Part shown: positions 1 through 26,430 of the stretch, piece after piece | Position numbering within the stretch: position 1 is the first letter of the stretch | Layout: each line of letters starts with the position of its first letter | From: Amoebidium appalachense | Lineage: Eukaryota > Ichthyosporea | Reading direction: 5' to 3' | Length of the DNA: 64,000 nucleotides | NCBI GenBank assembly: GCA_963693365.1 | Contig: CAVNZM010000002.1 | Coordinates: 15,066,001-15,130,000, forward strand | Program-made: the position numbers and the translations under genes | The notes under the pieces: generated by a model | The model's database searches: none | What the model saw: the letters and a program-made list of their open reading frames with translations, nothing else | Told to the model about the DNA's origin: nothing

Positions 1-885
<885 letters not shown>

Positions 886-2301
886 AGTGATGACAAGTGT
901 CCACATGAGAGTGGAATACCGCGGCCAGTCTAAGCAATTCTTCCTTGACCCCAGGGAACTCCAGGCAGAGTATGTGAATATGGATTATGGGGAGTCGATA
1001 CATTTATGTTGCCTACCGAAAGTCCAGCAAAATTACCATCGACCCCCAAAGAAGAATTCGAAAATTGTTCTGATTTACGATATTTTCCCTGTTAAAAAAA
1101 CCCGTCCCAGACGACTCGCTAATGGCATACGGAACGGTAGACTGGACTCGGCGGCATACAAAGTTGAGAGAACAGCTGGGTAATTGGGGAAAAAGATTCG
1201 ACCCGATGGGAAGAGGATCAGGAAACATGATGTTTGGGCACACTTCAGGTGTAATCGCCGATCAATCGGCTAATCGGGATTTTGCCATTGAGATTGCCGC
1301 CGTGCTGGAGGAGTATGCGGTAATTCACGAAGTTCGTCCGGACTACTTTGACACCGGCATCGAAGACTACTATGACGGGGAGGAATCCGATCCAGAGCAG
1401 AACCAGTCAACTGGATCGGATGGCACAGCTGCCCAATCAAACAAGCGCAAACGTGAGGCGGGTAAAGCCAACGGGCCAATGAAATACCCGATCGGCATCA
1501 TGATGCAGCGGTGGTCCGAGAGTGCACCCACCAAGCCCGATTCGCTGGTGGGGCACGATCGGTTTCTTCCTCACCTCCCTTGGCTATCGGTATGTTTGCC
1601 ACCTCCTCCCCCCCCCCCCCCCCCCCCCCCCCGTTCTACTAAACGCAACAACCCCCTCCTCTCCCCCTGGGGATTGGAGGGGGAAGGAGGAAAGAAAGAG
1701 GAAGAAAGAAAAGATACGGGCAATAGAAAGAAAGAAAGGAAGAAACACTGCTAGGATCATAAAACACTAGGACTTTTACACGTCCGATTCCGTTCTTCTC
1801 CCAATCCAACAACCATGTGATTGCAGAAATACTTTACTTCAAACGTTTTGTCCCTTGTCCACTGTTGTTCTGTCCGAAAACTTACTCCATCCATGTGTTG
1901 CCTGCAATTTCTGTCATTCCCAATCTCGCTTTGCTGTGTACCAATAACATCCACATTTTTGGTGGCTATCTTCCGTTTTTGTTCTTTTTTCCGAATTCCG
2001 TGGTGCCATTGGCTTCTTAGTAGTTTTCACCATATTTGACTACGTAGTCTTCCAGCTCCTAATTTACCCCCCTCGCACCCCCCTCCCCTTTCCCCCCCCC
2101 CCCCCCCCCCCCCCGCCAAAAAAAAATATAAAAATAAAAAATAAAAATAAAATTATCATGCTTACACCTATCCACACCTACCACTAATCGCCCTGCCCGC
2201 CTCCTATATCATCTGGAAGTACTACATTTCAAGCACATAAATACACCGACGTAAAGATACATGATGTGTGCACACACCCACTCGCCCGCCTCTACACACA
2301 T

Positions 2302-2746
<445 letters not shown>

Positions 2747-3289
2747 GTGTGTCCTCGTACCTGTTCTAGCAAACGGTGACCGCAACGGTCACATCTTTCA
2801 CCAACGCGGATATTAAGCATATCAACTCGAATTTTTTGCCAAACACCAAGCCCAAACCAATTATCGGAGAGACTGAGGAGACCCAATTCATAGTCTATAG
2901 CGGAACATACCAGAAAATGCCAGTGGGACGTTCCCGGGCGCATTTTGCCGTAGCCCTATTGGTGGATATGTTTTGCCCGCCCCAGCGGCATGCCAAGAGG
3001 GCTCGGTGGTTCGAGAAGGGGGAGGAGGTGTTGATGTCCATCGCACGTTACGAGTAGGCAGCCCCCACCCCTACCACCACATCTCTCCCCAACACACAGA
3101 CACACGCACACACGCACGCACGCACACACACACACACGCACGCACGCAAACACGCACACAGCACGCACTCACGCACGCACGCACAGACACGACCTCTCCC
3201 ACACATTCTAAATCAAAAACGGCTTAGGCCAATAGCAAACCTCGTGACTCCATGCTTTGGTGTCCACGTTGTCTCCCCCCCCCCTCCCC

Positions 3290-3505
3290 CCCCTCCCTCG
3301 CATGATAGGAGATGTTCAACTGAAGCAGCATTCGGGTTCGGTTTTATTTACGAGGTGAATGGATCGGAACTCGGGTACTCTGGATGACTTGAATCTTCGT
3401 GAGGATGGGCTCTGCTTATGATGCAAGCTCTTTTATTCGTGCTTTGAAAAGATTACATGGTGTCGTCCGTCGTCAATGCGTACTTCGTACTCTCTGACTC
3501 ATTAT
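3290..3505 (+). repeat. Diverged intronic repeat B fragment
   Basis: It shares blocks such as GAGGATGGGCTCTGCTTATG and a GCGTACTTCGTAC-like end followed by poly-C with repeat B. Its closest relative is 16708-16902, in the equivalent intron of the intact copy, so the two descend from one insertion older than the gene duplication. Confidence 0.7.
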
Positions 3506-4609
3506 TCTACCCCCCCCCCCCCCCCCCTCTTCCCCCTTCCTCCACTCCGAACCTCCCCTCCCCTCCCCCCCTCACCCCCCGCAAACCACCCACCCACCCA
3601 ACCCCCATGCGCCAACACACACACACACAAACACCCCAAATCACACGAAAACACACACACGACACACTGCACAGTGTTGGAAGCAAGCACCCGGGCCACG
3701 TCGGCTCTGTGTGTGATATTGTCAGAAGTTACGCCGAATCAGAAGACCCCGCCGACTTCCACCAGTTTCTGTCGATCATCCGCACATGCGACAACCCAGT
3801 GGGGTTTGCCCATCTTCTGAGAGAGATTTATGACGAATTCGAACTATTTGGTGGGTGGATCCGTTCTCCCTTTTTTGTTCATGTTTTGTGTTCTCTCATG
3901 CATTTTGTCCCTACCCCACTCTCTTCCACCCGCTGGGCTCTACTGACTCACCATTCTCTCTTTTTTTTTCTCTTTTCTTCTTGTACACAGGAAGTTAGCT
4001 TCGTCGTCGTGAGTATCCATGTGCATCTCCCTCTCTCTCTCTCTATCCATTTCCCTCGCTCTCTCTCTTCTCCCCCCCCCCCCCCCCCCCCCCGCCGGCA
4101 CATACACACACACAGAAACTGCCTGCCTGCCTGCCCTTCCTCGTTTTCTTTTCTTTGACTCATACCCTAATTTGCTGCCAGAAACCTCCTGTTTTTCCAC
4201 ACTTTATCATATCTGAAACACCTACCACCACCTTTATACACTACTTTGTTTTTTCTCATTATGGCATTCTCTACAGAGTACTCGGAGGAGGTGATTTTGC
4301 AAATCTTGAGGGCAGTACGCAGCGGAGCACGTCGGAACATGGCCCGAGCGTCGCGAGAGAAGCATGCCAAGACCGCATTCCAGATCGGATTATTTCCATC
4401 ACAACGTCGATCTGACCAGCCAATGGCTGAACGGATTGGTCGAGGGTCACGTGGCAAAGGAGGATTTCTTTAGATTACTTCTCCCAATCGCACAAATTCA
4501 CGTCAACTATGAACTGCAGCACGGACGCGTGCGATCGGACACGCCCGTGGAAGTTGGGCAATGGCTAATGCGGAAACAGAATAGGGATTACGAAAAAAAA
4601 TCGTCGTAA

Positions 4610-4782
4610 TTACGATTAACAAGAGACCCAGATACGAATAGGGTCAGGGTACCGTTGTAACAGCTTTCGTATCAGGTGTGTAGCATTATAAAGGCTTGAA
4701 TATGTAATTTTCCCTATTTTTTTCTATATTTCTGTTCAATACCTCTTACACACCCCAAGAAATTTCCTACCTGCCGGTTCCT

Positions 4783-4838
<56 letters not shown>

Positions 4839-5121
4839 AAAACTTCCGAAGTTCACCAGGCATCAATATTTAGACGTTCATCATCCTATTTCGGATTTAA
4901 ATGACCGATCGGCCGAACGGCTCTGTTCAAGTGTCTTCTGCCTGCACGCTTTATTTTTTTGATTTTGGATTTCCCACTATTATGACGTTTGTTGTTGCTC
5001 TTTGTTGCCTAACGCATACATCCTCCCCCCCCCCCCCCCCCCCCCCCCCCCCTCGTACCCCTCCCCCCTTGCCCTCAACATAGCGCCCTGATTTTCCTCC
5101 ATCTCTACTGTCAAACCCCCC

Positions 5122-5160
<39 letters not shown>

Positions 5161-5470
5161 CCACCACCACCACCACCACCACCAACCCACACACCCTCTC
5201 ACCTACCCACCAGTAGAAAACAACGGGATGAATCCGATTATTCCAGACTGTTGCTGATCTAGTCCTATCGTTTTTGCACATTCGATTGCACACCATGATG
5301 GGTAGCACACACGATCGTGTACATTCAGGCACAAGCATGTTCATGCACACGACTCACACTTTGACAAATACACATCTGATCATACACAAGGACAAGTGAC
5401 AGATACACGTGAGGTGTGTGCACACGTGCAAGCACACCCACACACACATGCAGGCAAGCACGCACATGTA
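4610..5470. repeat. Intron remnant with several poly-C runs
   Basis: Poly-C runs lie at about 4784-4828 (45 bases), 5025-5052 and 5127-5158. The last passes into a CCA trinucleotide run to about 5184. The segment replaces the second half of exon 8 and most of the following intron of the family. No coding exon is recognisable. Confidence 0.8.
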
Positions 5471-5484
5471 CACACACGCACACG

Positions 5485-5685
<201 letters not shown>

Positions 5686-6291
5686 ACAGGGAACTCCTCG
5701 TGCACTTCCACACCATGCCAAGTGGGTGCGAGGCATCAGCCGCCGTCGAATCTATCCTTTCGAACCCTGCAGTTAGCCCGGCTTTACTCATCGATATTTG
5801 CAAGTCGTTTGGGAAACATATGTCCAGCCCGTTAACATATACAATGACTGAGTGTCCGGGATGCCGCCAATGGTTTGGATATTCTTCAAACCTCAGCAGG
5901 GAGATTCAGAAGCAACTCGAACAACCCGTTGGGCACTGCACTGTCGAAATTTCGGATCCACATCTCCCGATTACGCAGGGATCGTTGGACCGTGTGTTCA
6001 TTATCCGAGATGGTGATCGCGAGGCGGTTTGGAAATTGTGTGAGCGAATCAACCGGGTTTTGGTCAATGAGAACGAAAAAAAATTGACCATTGTCGGTGC
6101 TCCCTGGGTCGTTCAGAGCGTCGCAATTCTGATTATCTTGGAAGGGGAAATGGAAACGTTCCCCTGTAATTTCGGGATTTTTGGATGTGCATGTGGTTGG
6201 CAGTAGGATGCTGGTAGTGTGCAAGAGGAGTACTGAAGCTGCGGCTGAAAGATACATGAAGGTTTTCTCATCTTGGGGTTGGTGGTTGTAG

Positions 6292-6537
6292 CGACTAAGC
6301 AAATATCGCGCGGCTTTAATAATTGTCGTGTCCTCTCTTTAGTTCATGAGCGTGTCTATACACCGCATGCCCTGCGTATTCGTTTGGGTGTGTGTGCTTG
6401 TGTATGCACGGTGTGTGTGTCCTCATCACCAGTTTGTGTGTATGCGTATTTAGAGCTTGTCCTTCTTTCTTTCCCTAACTAATTCTTGGTCCTCTCCTTT
6501 TTGCTTTCTTCCTTTCGTTGATTCTTTTTTTTTTTTT

Positions 6538-6568
<31 letters not shown>

Positions 6569-7160
6569 GGAGGGAGGGGAGGGTCATCCTTTTTTGTGGG
6601 TATGTGCTGGGCTGTTGGGTGTGGGGGGGTGAGCGGGTCTGACACTGTTGGGGCCGGAAGAGCATGGAATCTACTTGTCTGGGGTTGTTTTACTGCGAGA
6701 TTTGGTGGCTGCATTATGGCAGATAAGCGAATGTCTAAAAATTTCTATGGAGAAATGAAACACCTTGATAGCCTAATTAGGGGCTGGAGTAAGGCATAAG
6801 ACAATCATGTCCATGTTGTGCTCGTTATCTTTTCTCTTACTGATAGGGTCTTTGATATCAATACATACCATTGTATTATAGTAGATAGCCGTTTTTGTTT
6901 ATCTAGACTCTTGGCAGATTGAGTTAACTACTAAATGGTGCAGAGAACAATGGTTAAATCTGAACCTTGCCTGGGCAGGGGACTACAACCAAATAATTAT
7001 AAACTTTCTGCGGAATGGTGCAAACTGTTGCCCATTTACTGCTCTGTTTCCACATTTCTTACCATTCATTATTTCAGCTGGATTTGGTTGGGCCGAACCG
7101 ACCCACGGCTGCATTTTGAAGGCGGTGCACCAAACTCAACTTTTTTATGATGAACTTTAT
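6292..7160 (+). other. Duplicated 3' flank of copy 1
   Basis: Noncoding. The stretch around 6940-7140 (TCTGAACCTTGCCTGGGCAG and following) matches about 29470-29640 downstream of copy 3, showing that the duplicated block reaches at least 0.85 kb past the last exon. A T run followed by a G run lies at about 6524-6570. Confidence 0.6.
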
Positions 7161-7164
7161 TTAG

Positions 7165-7885
7165 ATCGGGGCATCAGACAGGGCTAACAATGGGCATATA
7201 GTACAGTTGCCATACACACCACGAGATAGTTGCTGAGATAGCTTCACCGGATATCCAACTAGATATACCGAAAACGAAAATTTTAACGTAGGACTGATAA
7301 AAGCTGCATGGGTGCCTAAGAGGGCCAATAGCATGCTGAATTATTAGCCATGTAAGAGTAAAGTGAATAGAATATCATAGTTAATGATATTCAACAGATA
7401 GTCTAAAGTAGTGATATTGGGATAGCGGGTAAATGCCAGCAACCGAGCAGAACTTCTGGATTTACATACTACATTTACTACATCGGTCTGAATGCTTTCT
7501 GCCGAATCTTGTGTCACAAAAGTTACAACCACGCTTATTATATACATAGGTAAGGCCGTCCAAGCAATATCACACCTGGGCAAGGAGATACAACTATCGT
7601 ACTGGGATGTAGGTCTCCTAATATGGAAAGGAATCATTGATTATATATATAATGCTGCTCGCCAGCGGCCCAATAGAGCCATATGCATGTGAGATTCGAA
7701 TTCGAGCCCACATCAATAGGATGCTGCGGAATAACAAATTGCGTTTCTTCAGGACCTAGAGTGGGCCAAACTTCGTTATAAAATGTGCGACACGTGCTCG
7801 TCTACTACATATCTGCAGATCAAAAATCAAATTAGATACGGACGAACAAGAAGAGGACGGGGGGAAAGTGTCTGTATGGGTAAAT

Positions 7886-7945
<60 letters not shown>

Positions 7946-8040
7946 GGGGGGGAGCACGTGCGTGCTTGATATGGTGGAGTAGGAGAGCCGACAGGAGGTG
8001 GAAGAAGCTGGAGAAGAGGATGCGGTGGGCTGATGCGGTG
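7165..8040 (+). repeat. Repeat A (long duplicated 5' flank), copy 1
   Basis: Noncoding sequence collinear with 42268-43105 and, in part, 21390-21740. Shared words include GATATTGGGATAGCGG, GTGGGCCAAACTTCGTTA and ATATCTGCAGATCAAAAA. It directly precedes the conserved promoter cluster at 8068, so it is better seen as the far 5' flank of the gene unit than as an independent transposon. A 59-base poly-G tract at 7886-7944 is inserted relative to the copy at 43 kb. Confidence 0.7.
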
Positions 8041-8067
8041 AAAGTTTGAAACTACTGTACTGGTAAA

Positions 8068-8113
8068 GGCGGGACATTTTGACCAATAACAATAGCTAAA
8101 AAGAGCGCGAAAA
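8068..8113 (+). promoter_or_regulatory. Conserved E2F-like / CCAAT promoter cluster, intact copy
   Basis: GGCGGGA (8068-8074), CCAAT (8083-8087) and GCGCGAAAA (8105-8113) lie within 46 bp. The same three words in the same order and near-identical spacing recur at 22296-22341 upstream of copy 3, while neighbouring sequence has diverged more. GGCGGGA and GCGCGAAA match the known E2F/DP binding consensus, and CCAAT is the NF-Y site. A role in cell-cycle or general transcription is inference. Confidence 0.5.
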
Positions 8114-9798
8114 TCTAGCCAACCACAGTTCTTGGCTGCCGGCGCCTATGATAAATCATGATTCCGAAAAACACCCAAGCCACTCTACACTCTCTAATCT
8201 CTACTCTACTCGCCTGTACTCCGAAGCTGACTCTGAGGCCTCGGAAAACACATATATATACAGCACTGTACACTGAGCAGCAGCAGGCTACACATCGCCC
8301 AAGTTCGGCTGGTCTGACAGCGAAAGATCCTGGGATACTGGTAGCTGCATAACACACAGGGTCTTGTAGGCGCCCTCGCGCATCCTCGAGTTTTTTTTCC
8401 TTTTTTTTTTTTCTTTTTTTTTTCTCCCCATCAAAAGCCGTCACAACAAACCTACTAGTCGGCCAAAGTCCACCACCACTCTCATTACACAAACAAGTAT
8501 TGGTGGTTCCCTTCTGGAATCTTAACTGGATATGGCCATGGTCAAACAAGGTTTGAGGGGACAAAATTGAGACCGCACAGCCAAGCCTTCAGGTAAGTCT
8601 ATTTACCTCGTGTCGATTTATTTCCCTGGATGTGTGCATGCATGCAGGCGGGTGTGTGTGTGTGCGGGGCTGTGAGGGTGGATAGTGTGGGTGGGTGTAT
8701 GTGAGGTGGCGAGGTTGCGCTTTGTGTGCGCGTGTTTGTGCTGCGTGCACATGTGGTATTTGCCAGTATGTGTGAAGGTGCGTGCATGCACGTGTGTGGT
8801 TGCATGAGTACGTGCTTGTGGTTGTGCGTGTGCATGTGTGATGGAGTGCTCGTGTATAGCGTGAGCATGCGTGAATGGGCAGCGCATGCGCGTGGGTAGC
8901 TTTATACCAGCCTGCCTGAACTTCGTCCTTTTTAGGCGGGTAGGTGCATGTGTGCATTTATTTCGTGCTGGTATGGACATGTGTGTTGGTTGTTGGCTTA
9001 AGTTGGAGATTGAAAGTTGAGACGTCTCTTTCTGATGGTTCTTGCGCGCATGTGTGCCCTAGTACCTAACTTGTTTGTCAGTGCTTCCCCTAAGCCCAAG
9101 TGACAGCTTATGGTTTGTATTCTGTCGTACTGATTCCCATATATGGGGGAAAAAGGAAACAGAGAGAGGGTGAGAGAGATATAAGTCCGACTTCCTCCAC
9201 CTACTTGGCCTCACTTTCAAGCTCCTTATCTGCCTTTGTCTCTCTCTTTCGTTCGTCCTCCCCACCTGTTCCTCCCTGCAAAATCTGCAATTTGTTTCGC
9301 TTCAATTTGTAATTCGAAATCTGGGAGGTTTTCTCAACCCCACGTCCCCCCCCCCCCCCCCCCTCCCCCTCCCCCCCTCCGATACCTGTTCTCCTCCCCT
9401 GCCCACCCTCCTCAGTTTCAGCTCTCTTTGTGCCTCCTTCCAGTTGCACAGTAGGTTTCCCCCCTCAATCTTTTATAATTGCTTCCCTCTACCCCCCCCC
9501 CCCCCCCCCTCCTTTTACCACTAACCTCTCCCCACCCTTTTCTCTCTCCTCCAACTCCCCTGCCCGTTGTGAAATGGGCTTCCGTAAAGTTAACTCCTAA
9601 AAGATTGCAGACCTATCTTTGGCATGGACAGTCATTTTTGTTTTATTTGCGCTTCTACTGTGTATTTCTTGCACAATCCATATAGTCATTCCATATCTGC
9701 AGACTCTCACTCCAGCTGCCCATATTGACAAATAGACGTTTTCTCGGCCCCTTTGCACACCTGACCAGTGCCCACTGTGTGCAGGCAGTCACGTGACC
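8114..9798 (+). other. 5' leader region with a probable UTR intron
   Basis: No open frame is conserved with the copy 3 leader (22342-23933), yet splice-like sites are. CTTCAG|GTAAGT at 8592/8593 corresponds to CTTCAA|GTAAGT near 22739. A TTTTTAG acceptor near 8934 corresponds to one near 23029. GTGCAG before 9785 corresponds to a TTACAG ending near 23919. The transcript probably starts with one or two noncoding exons. A GT-rich stretch at about 8640-8880 lies just inside the first putative intron, and poly-C and CT-rich tracts fill 9345-9560. Confidence 0.5.
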
Positions 9799-21090
<11,292 letters not shown>

Positions 21091-22290
21091 TGGCAAGCAA
21101 TAAAGCAAGTTTCGCGTGGCTTTCAAGGTATTTTTGTCTTTGCCTTTAATCCTTACTCTTGTGCTCTCTATAGTTTATGAGCGTGTGTATACATAGCTGC
21201 TATTATAGTTCATTACTAATGATTAGTGTTTGTAGTGACAGCATGTTTGTCCATGAGTTTGTGTGTGGGTGTGTGTACCCACACACATGCACGTGAGCAC
21301 GGTTTGTGTGTGTGCTGGTCATGATCAGCCTTTCTTTGGAGTCTTTCTTTCTTTCCTTCTTTGATCATTTTTTTTGGATGAACTCAAATAAGAACGGGGA
21401 ATTAGCCAGGGCTAAGAATAGACATATATATTTTAGTTGCAATAGACACGACGAGATAGTAGCTATTTTATCTTGACTGGATATCCCAACGAGATATACC
21501 AAAAAAGAAAATTCTACAGTAATACTGCAAAAAGCTGCATGTATGAGCTCAACTGGGGGGGTCAACAATTGCTTAATTGTTAGCAATAAGAGTGCATAGA
21601 AAAAATCATTGTTTTTGATATTTAACTGATTAAAGCAGGATACATAGCGGGTGAATGCCTGCAACCGAACAGAAACTGGAACAATCTGGATTAACATGCC
21701 GCATTTACCTAGGTGGGTTCTTATGGATGCCCGTGCCAATCATTATGCGGATAAGAAGCCTAACCTTGAACCCCTCCCCCCCCCCCCCCCCCCCCCCCTC
21801 CCCCTTTCCCCGAGCGTTGCTCAGCCGGGTCCTCCTCCGAGTCTCCGCGTTCGGCACAAACGGCCAGTGAACGAGTCCTTGCGCATGCTAGAGGGCTCGT
21901 GTTGCCGTTGCCAACATGTGCACATAACGACGTTATGTAATTTGGTGTTGATGGGCATGGCTTCCGCCCCTGTTCAAGATGGCAGAACCCCCCGCTCCCC
22001 CCCCCCCCCCCCCCCCCCCCCGCATTCGGCTGCCGATCGCGAGAAAAGCCTAGTAGGATAAGTAGTGGCCGTTCCTTCAAGATTGTAGGTATATTTCTTT
22101 TATAATTGTGTATATGTATCCACCTGCCTTACCCCCTATCATTTCACTGCTTGTCACTGTGGTATTTTGCATCTATAAAATTTTGACAGCGCTAGCTATA
22201 CACCGTGTAGAGTTCAGTGTTTATACCTTTCCTTACCCTCCCGCTTCGCTTTGTTGCCTTCGTTTCTGCGGTGTGGCTGGAATGTATGAA
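21091..22290 (+). other. Spacer between copies 2 and 3
   Basis: No gene is seen. An AATAAA at 21099-21104 lies only 9 nt past the stop, so its use as a polyadenylation signal is uncertain. 21100-21360 matches the 3' flank of copy 3, and 21390-21740 is a partial repeat A. Poly-C runs lie at about 21777-21798 and 21998-22021. The remaining sequence to 22290 shows no recognisable element. Confidence 0.5.
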
Positions 22291-22291
22291 A

Positions 22292-22341
22292 TTTTGGCGG
22301 GACATTTTGACCAATAATAATCGCCCAAAAGAGCGCGAAAA
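22292..22341 (+). promoter_or_regulatory. Conserved E2F-like / CCAAT promoter cluster, copy 3
   Basis: TTTTGGCGGGA (22292-22302), CCAAT (22311-22315) and GCGCGAAAA (22333-22341), in the order and spacing found upstream of the intact copy. Conservation upstream of a dead gene reflects recent duplication rather than proof of function. Confidence 0.5.
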
Positions 22342-23933
22342 GTAAATTTGCTGATAAATATGAAAACGCCCACAGGCCACCTTGCTTCTCAGAGCTCTGA
22401 GTTATGATGATGCCTTGGAAAACACATACAGCACGGTGCACTGTGCAGGAGGCTACACGCCGGCCAAGTGGATGGTATGAAGCGAAATACCCTGGAATAC
22501 TGGGAGCTACCTAGCCCACAGGGTCTCGCCCACGCGCATCCTCGACTTTTCTTTCTTTGTTTCCCCCCATCACAAGACCCCCACAACAACCCTACTGGTC
22601 AGCCAAAGTCCACCTCATCTCTCAGTACGCAAACATGTATCGATCGGTGATTCCCCTCCGGAATCCTACCTGGATATGGCCTTGGCCAATAGAGACCTGA
22701 GGGGACACAATTGAGAGCAGCACAGCCAAACCTTCAAGTAAGTCTACCCAGTGCGTGTGTACGCGATGTGAGGGTGTATGGGAGGAGGCGAGGGTGTGCT
22801 TTGTGTGCGCGTGCTCGTGCTGTTTGTACCAGTGGTTTGTGCTAGAAAAGGTGAAGGTGTGTGCATGCGCGCGTGTGTATGCGCTTGTGGGTGGATGAGT
22901 GCGTGCTTGTGCGTGTGCGTGTGTGTGTTGTGTAATGGAACGCCTGCGTGCAAGTGTGAACATGCGTTAGTGGGCAGCTCGTGCACGTGGGTAGTCTTAT
23001 ACAAGCCTGCCTGATTATCGTCCTTTTAGGTGCGTGGTTTGATATGTGCGTCTAGGTCGTGCTGGTATGGCCGTGTCTTTGAAACCAAAGTAGTTTGCAA
23101 GTTGAACTCCTCGGCTTTCATGTCTGCCCTAGCAGTTATGTCATCTGTCCCTGCTTTAGTGTGTGCTGAAACAACTTTGAGTAAGGCTCTCGGATTGAAA
23201 TAGTTCCTGCCAACTACACAATGTCGACTCCCCTCGAACCTAATTGATAGTGTTATGACTTGCATTTGTCGTACCAATTGCCATGCATGGAGAAAGGAAG
23301 GACCGAGGGTGAGAGAGATATAGTCTGACGTCCTCCACTTACTTGACCTCACAGCTAGACACTTTCTCTGTCTCCTATTGTTCTCCTCTGTCCATCCCCC
23401 AAGTTCCATCTGCCAAATCTGTTTTTTTATCCATATTAGCTGTGTATATCATATTCTGTGGGGATTTCTACCTCCCCTTACCCCCCCCTCCCCCCACCCC
23501 CCCACCCCACCCCTTTAGAGCATATCTTCCTTCCCTGCCTACCCTTCTGGTTTTAAGCTTTCTCTATACCTCTGTCCACTCTGAAGTTGCATTTTCTCCT
23601 CGAGGAGTTCACTGATTCGTCCCTTTGTCATCCCCCATCCCTCTCCCCTCCACCTTTCTTTTCCCCTTTCCTCCATCTCCCCTCCCCAATATATGAACTC
23701 CTTGAAAGCTGATCCTTAATGTGCGCTCACGTTTACAGATCTATTTATAGCATGAGCTAGAGCTATCCTTTATGTTGACTTTGCGCATCTACCGTGAACC
23801 TCTTGCACAAACCAAACACGTCCTTTCATATCTGTGGACTTTCACTCCAGCTGCCCATACTGACATTTAGTCTTTTCCTTGTCCTTTTGCACACACTGAC
23901 CAGTGCCCACTGTTTACAGGCAGTTATGTGACC
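22342..23933 (+). other. Duplicated leader region of copy 3
   Basis: Collinear with 8114-9798. Shared words include CACAGGGTCT and CGCGCATCCTCGA. The GTAAGT donor near 22739, TTTTAG near 23029 and TTACAG near 23919 are kept. It is noncoding, with a GT-rich stretch at 22755-22990 and pyrimidine-rich sequence at 23470-23700. Confidence 0.5.
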
Positions 23934-24643
23934 ATGCTGGCATACTTCTCGACAGGGCCTCCCGTTGGAGACTATGTGAAATAAAAGAAGGAGAGTGAAA
24001 ACCTCGAGGGTAGGTGGCCCGGGTGTAGTGTTGGCCCGTCTGCATATGTTTGTTTCCACTGCCTGTTTCTTTGCATACCAACCTTACTGTGTGGTTAGCT
24101 GCATCACTTCTCAAACGACATCCCTCCTCACCTCCCCCTCCCCCTCGTTTCCCTCCCTCAGGAGAAATTCCCACCATTCCCACCTTTTGATGCTATTGCT
24201 TTGTGTTGCTGTCTTGTGTTCTGAGCGCTGATTAGCTTTTGCTGGACAATCAAAAGAAAATGTATGCTGCTTCTATTCCACTTTATGTATTTCATCTAAG
24301 CCAATCCTACCCCTCACTCCCCCCACCCCCTCATCTTTCCTCCATCAGTCACACACCCTCCAACACGCACACACACACACACTCTCTCTCTCTCTTTCGC
24401 ACACCTACACACACAACACACACCCACACACCCACACATACACACTCACACACACACATACACACACCCACACATACCCACACACACATCTTCCAGGCGC
24501 ACACACACACCCACACACACACAGACAGACACACCCACGCATGCACGCACACACAAACACACGCATACGCACACACACACACACACACACCCACACAGAC
24601 ACACACACACACACACACGGAGAGAGAGAGACACACACACACA

Positions 24644-24724
<81 letters not shown>

Positions 24725-25950
24725 ATACAAACAATAGCCCTTGCTGTGAAGGCGATCAACAGCAACAAGTTCAAACTTGGCCATGCGTCCTCGTATGACC
24801 AGCTAACAGAACTTCTTTCGTCTGCCCCCATCCCCGATGTTTTTTGTTATGCCTCCCACTGGGGTTTGGTGATACCGATGTGGACTACGCAAGGTCCCCC
24901 CCCCCCCCCCCGGCTGCCCTTGGGGCACGGAAGACCTTAGTTTTCTTTTCTGATGTTGGCTCCCTTTTCGAAAACTGGAAAGAAAAATGTCGGGGAAGAA
25001 GATGGAGAAAATTGATGTTGGGGAAAAAAAGAAGAGGGGGGGGGGGGGGGGGGGGTTTGAAAGAGGGTGCTCAACTAATGTGTCCTTTATTGCCTGCCTT
25101 GATGGCGTAGTTGTTGAAGTTGTACGGGCAACTAAGGCTGAAATCGAACTGCTAGCATACTGTCTTAGCAGCATCGTGTTCTGCGTAGCGGGCATACACT
25201 GATCCGTTCAAAGTGTTGGCTCAATGTTGAAACTATGATAACATGATAACATAAACATATATAGTTTGAGGTCATAAATAGGTGAAATTGTCATGTAGAC
25301 AATTATAGAGCAACCCTTCTGGATGGTTCCAAAAAAACAATAAGATCCAAGCGTGCGAGAGCTTAGAATGTACAACCCTTGATATGAAGGTTGCACATTC
25401 CTGCAAATCTGAATGCAAACACGTGCTGATTATTTTCGACAGTGTTGTAATTTGTAATCCGAGAGTCTATCATATTGTTTTTGAGCTGACTTCCACTGTA
25501 ATCTACGCAAGTAAACCTAGCCATTTAATATCAGTAACAAATCTGAACATTTCCCATATCAAGACTCCCCTCTGACGTCACATGATACAGGGTGCAATTG
25601 GTTGCCAGCGACAAAGCCTGTGTCTTCTCAATGGCCCTCTTCTGACCCAACAACGTCCACTCGTTCATATCAACCAACTCACCCTCGAATATTTCGCTGT
25701 GTTACACAAGTGAGAGAGACCTGCAAGGCGGGATGTACCGTCTAACAGAGAAAAAGAAATCCCCAATTATGGGTATGGGGAATGTGTTTGAGGAGGGTTA
25801 CGTGATTGCCGATGGAATACCAGGAATGCAAGATCTCGGGAAGTCATATTTGTCTGGAATGCTCAAAAGTAGCTTCTATCTGCCGGCGACACATGTGGAT
25901 ATTTTCATGCGGAGACACAGGTGCACGGACGAGAACGGGGACTTGTGCAG

Positions 25951-25962
25951 GTGTGTGTGTGT

Positions 25963-26027
<65 letters not shown>

Positions 26028-26430
26028 ACATGCCGACACCCATGCACATCCAGAAGTACACCGCATGTACACCTATGTACACCACAAGCACGTTTAGGCG
26101 CACGAGCACTACCATCTCCGTGATCTTTTTTCTTTATCTCTCCTTCCATCCCTTAATCCGTCCCTCCCTCTCTCCCTTCCTCCATACCTCAATTCCTCCC
26201 TTCCTCCCTCTCTCCCTTCTCCCTCCCCCCCCCCCCCCCCTCTTCCCCCCCACCTCCCCTCCTTTTCTCCCTCTAGATCTTTCTCTCTCTTTCTCTCTCC
26301 CCCTCCCTTTCTCCCTCCCTCACTGCCTCCCTCCCCCCTTTCCCCCCTCCCTCCCTCCCTTCCCCCGCTCTTTCTCTCTTTCTCCCCCCATCCCTCTCCT
26401 CCCTCCCCCCCACCCCACCCCTCTCCCCCT
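25951..26430. repeat. (GT)n-(CA)n junction and pyrimidine tract at the deletion site
   Basis: Exon 3's donor starts a short GT run that turns at 25961-25963 directly into CA (to about 26025), making a GTGTGTGCACACAC palindrome. This is followed by sequence and then a CT/poly-C-rich block (26120-26440) resembling the intron before exon 8 of the intact copy. Confidence 0.8.

Noticed and set aside
3985-4015. Small exon after TACACAG between the third and fourth blocks of copy 1
   Set aside because: The matching place in the intact copy (about 17565-17595) has no acceptor AG, and the phases there close without it.
6518-6665. K/P- or G-rich open frames at T-run/G-run junctions
   Set aside because: Produced by homopolymers and absent from the equivalent flanks of copies 2 and 3.
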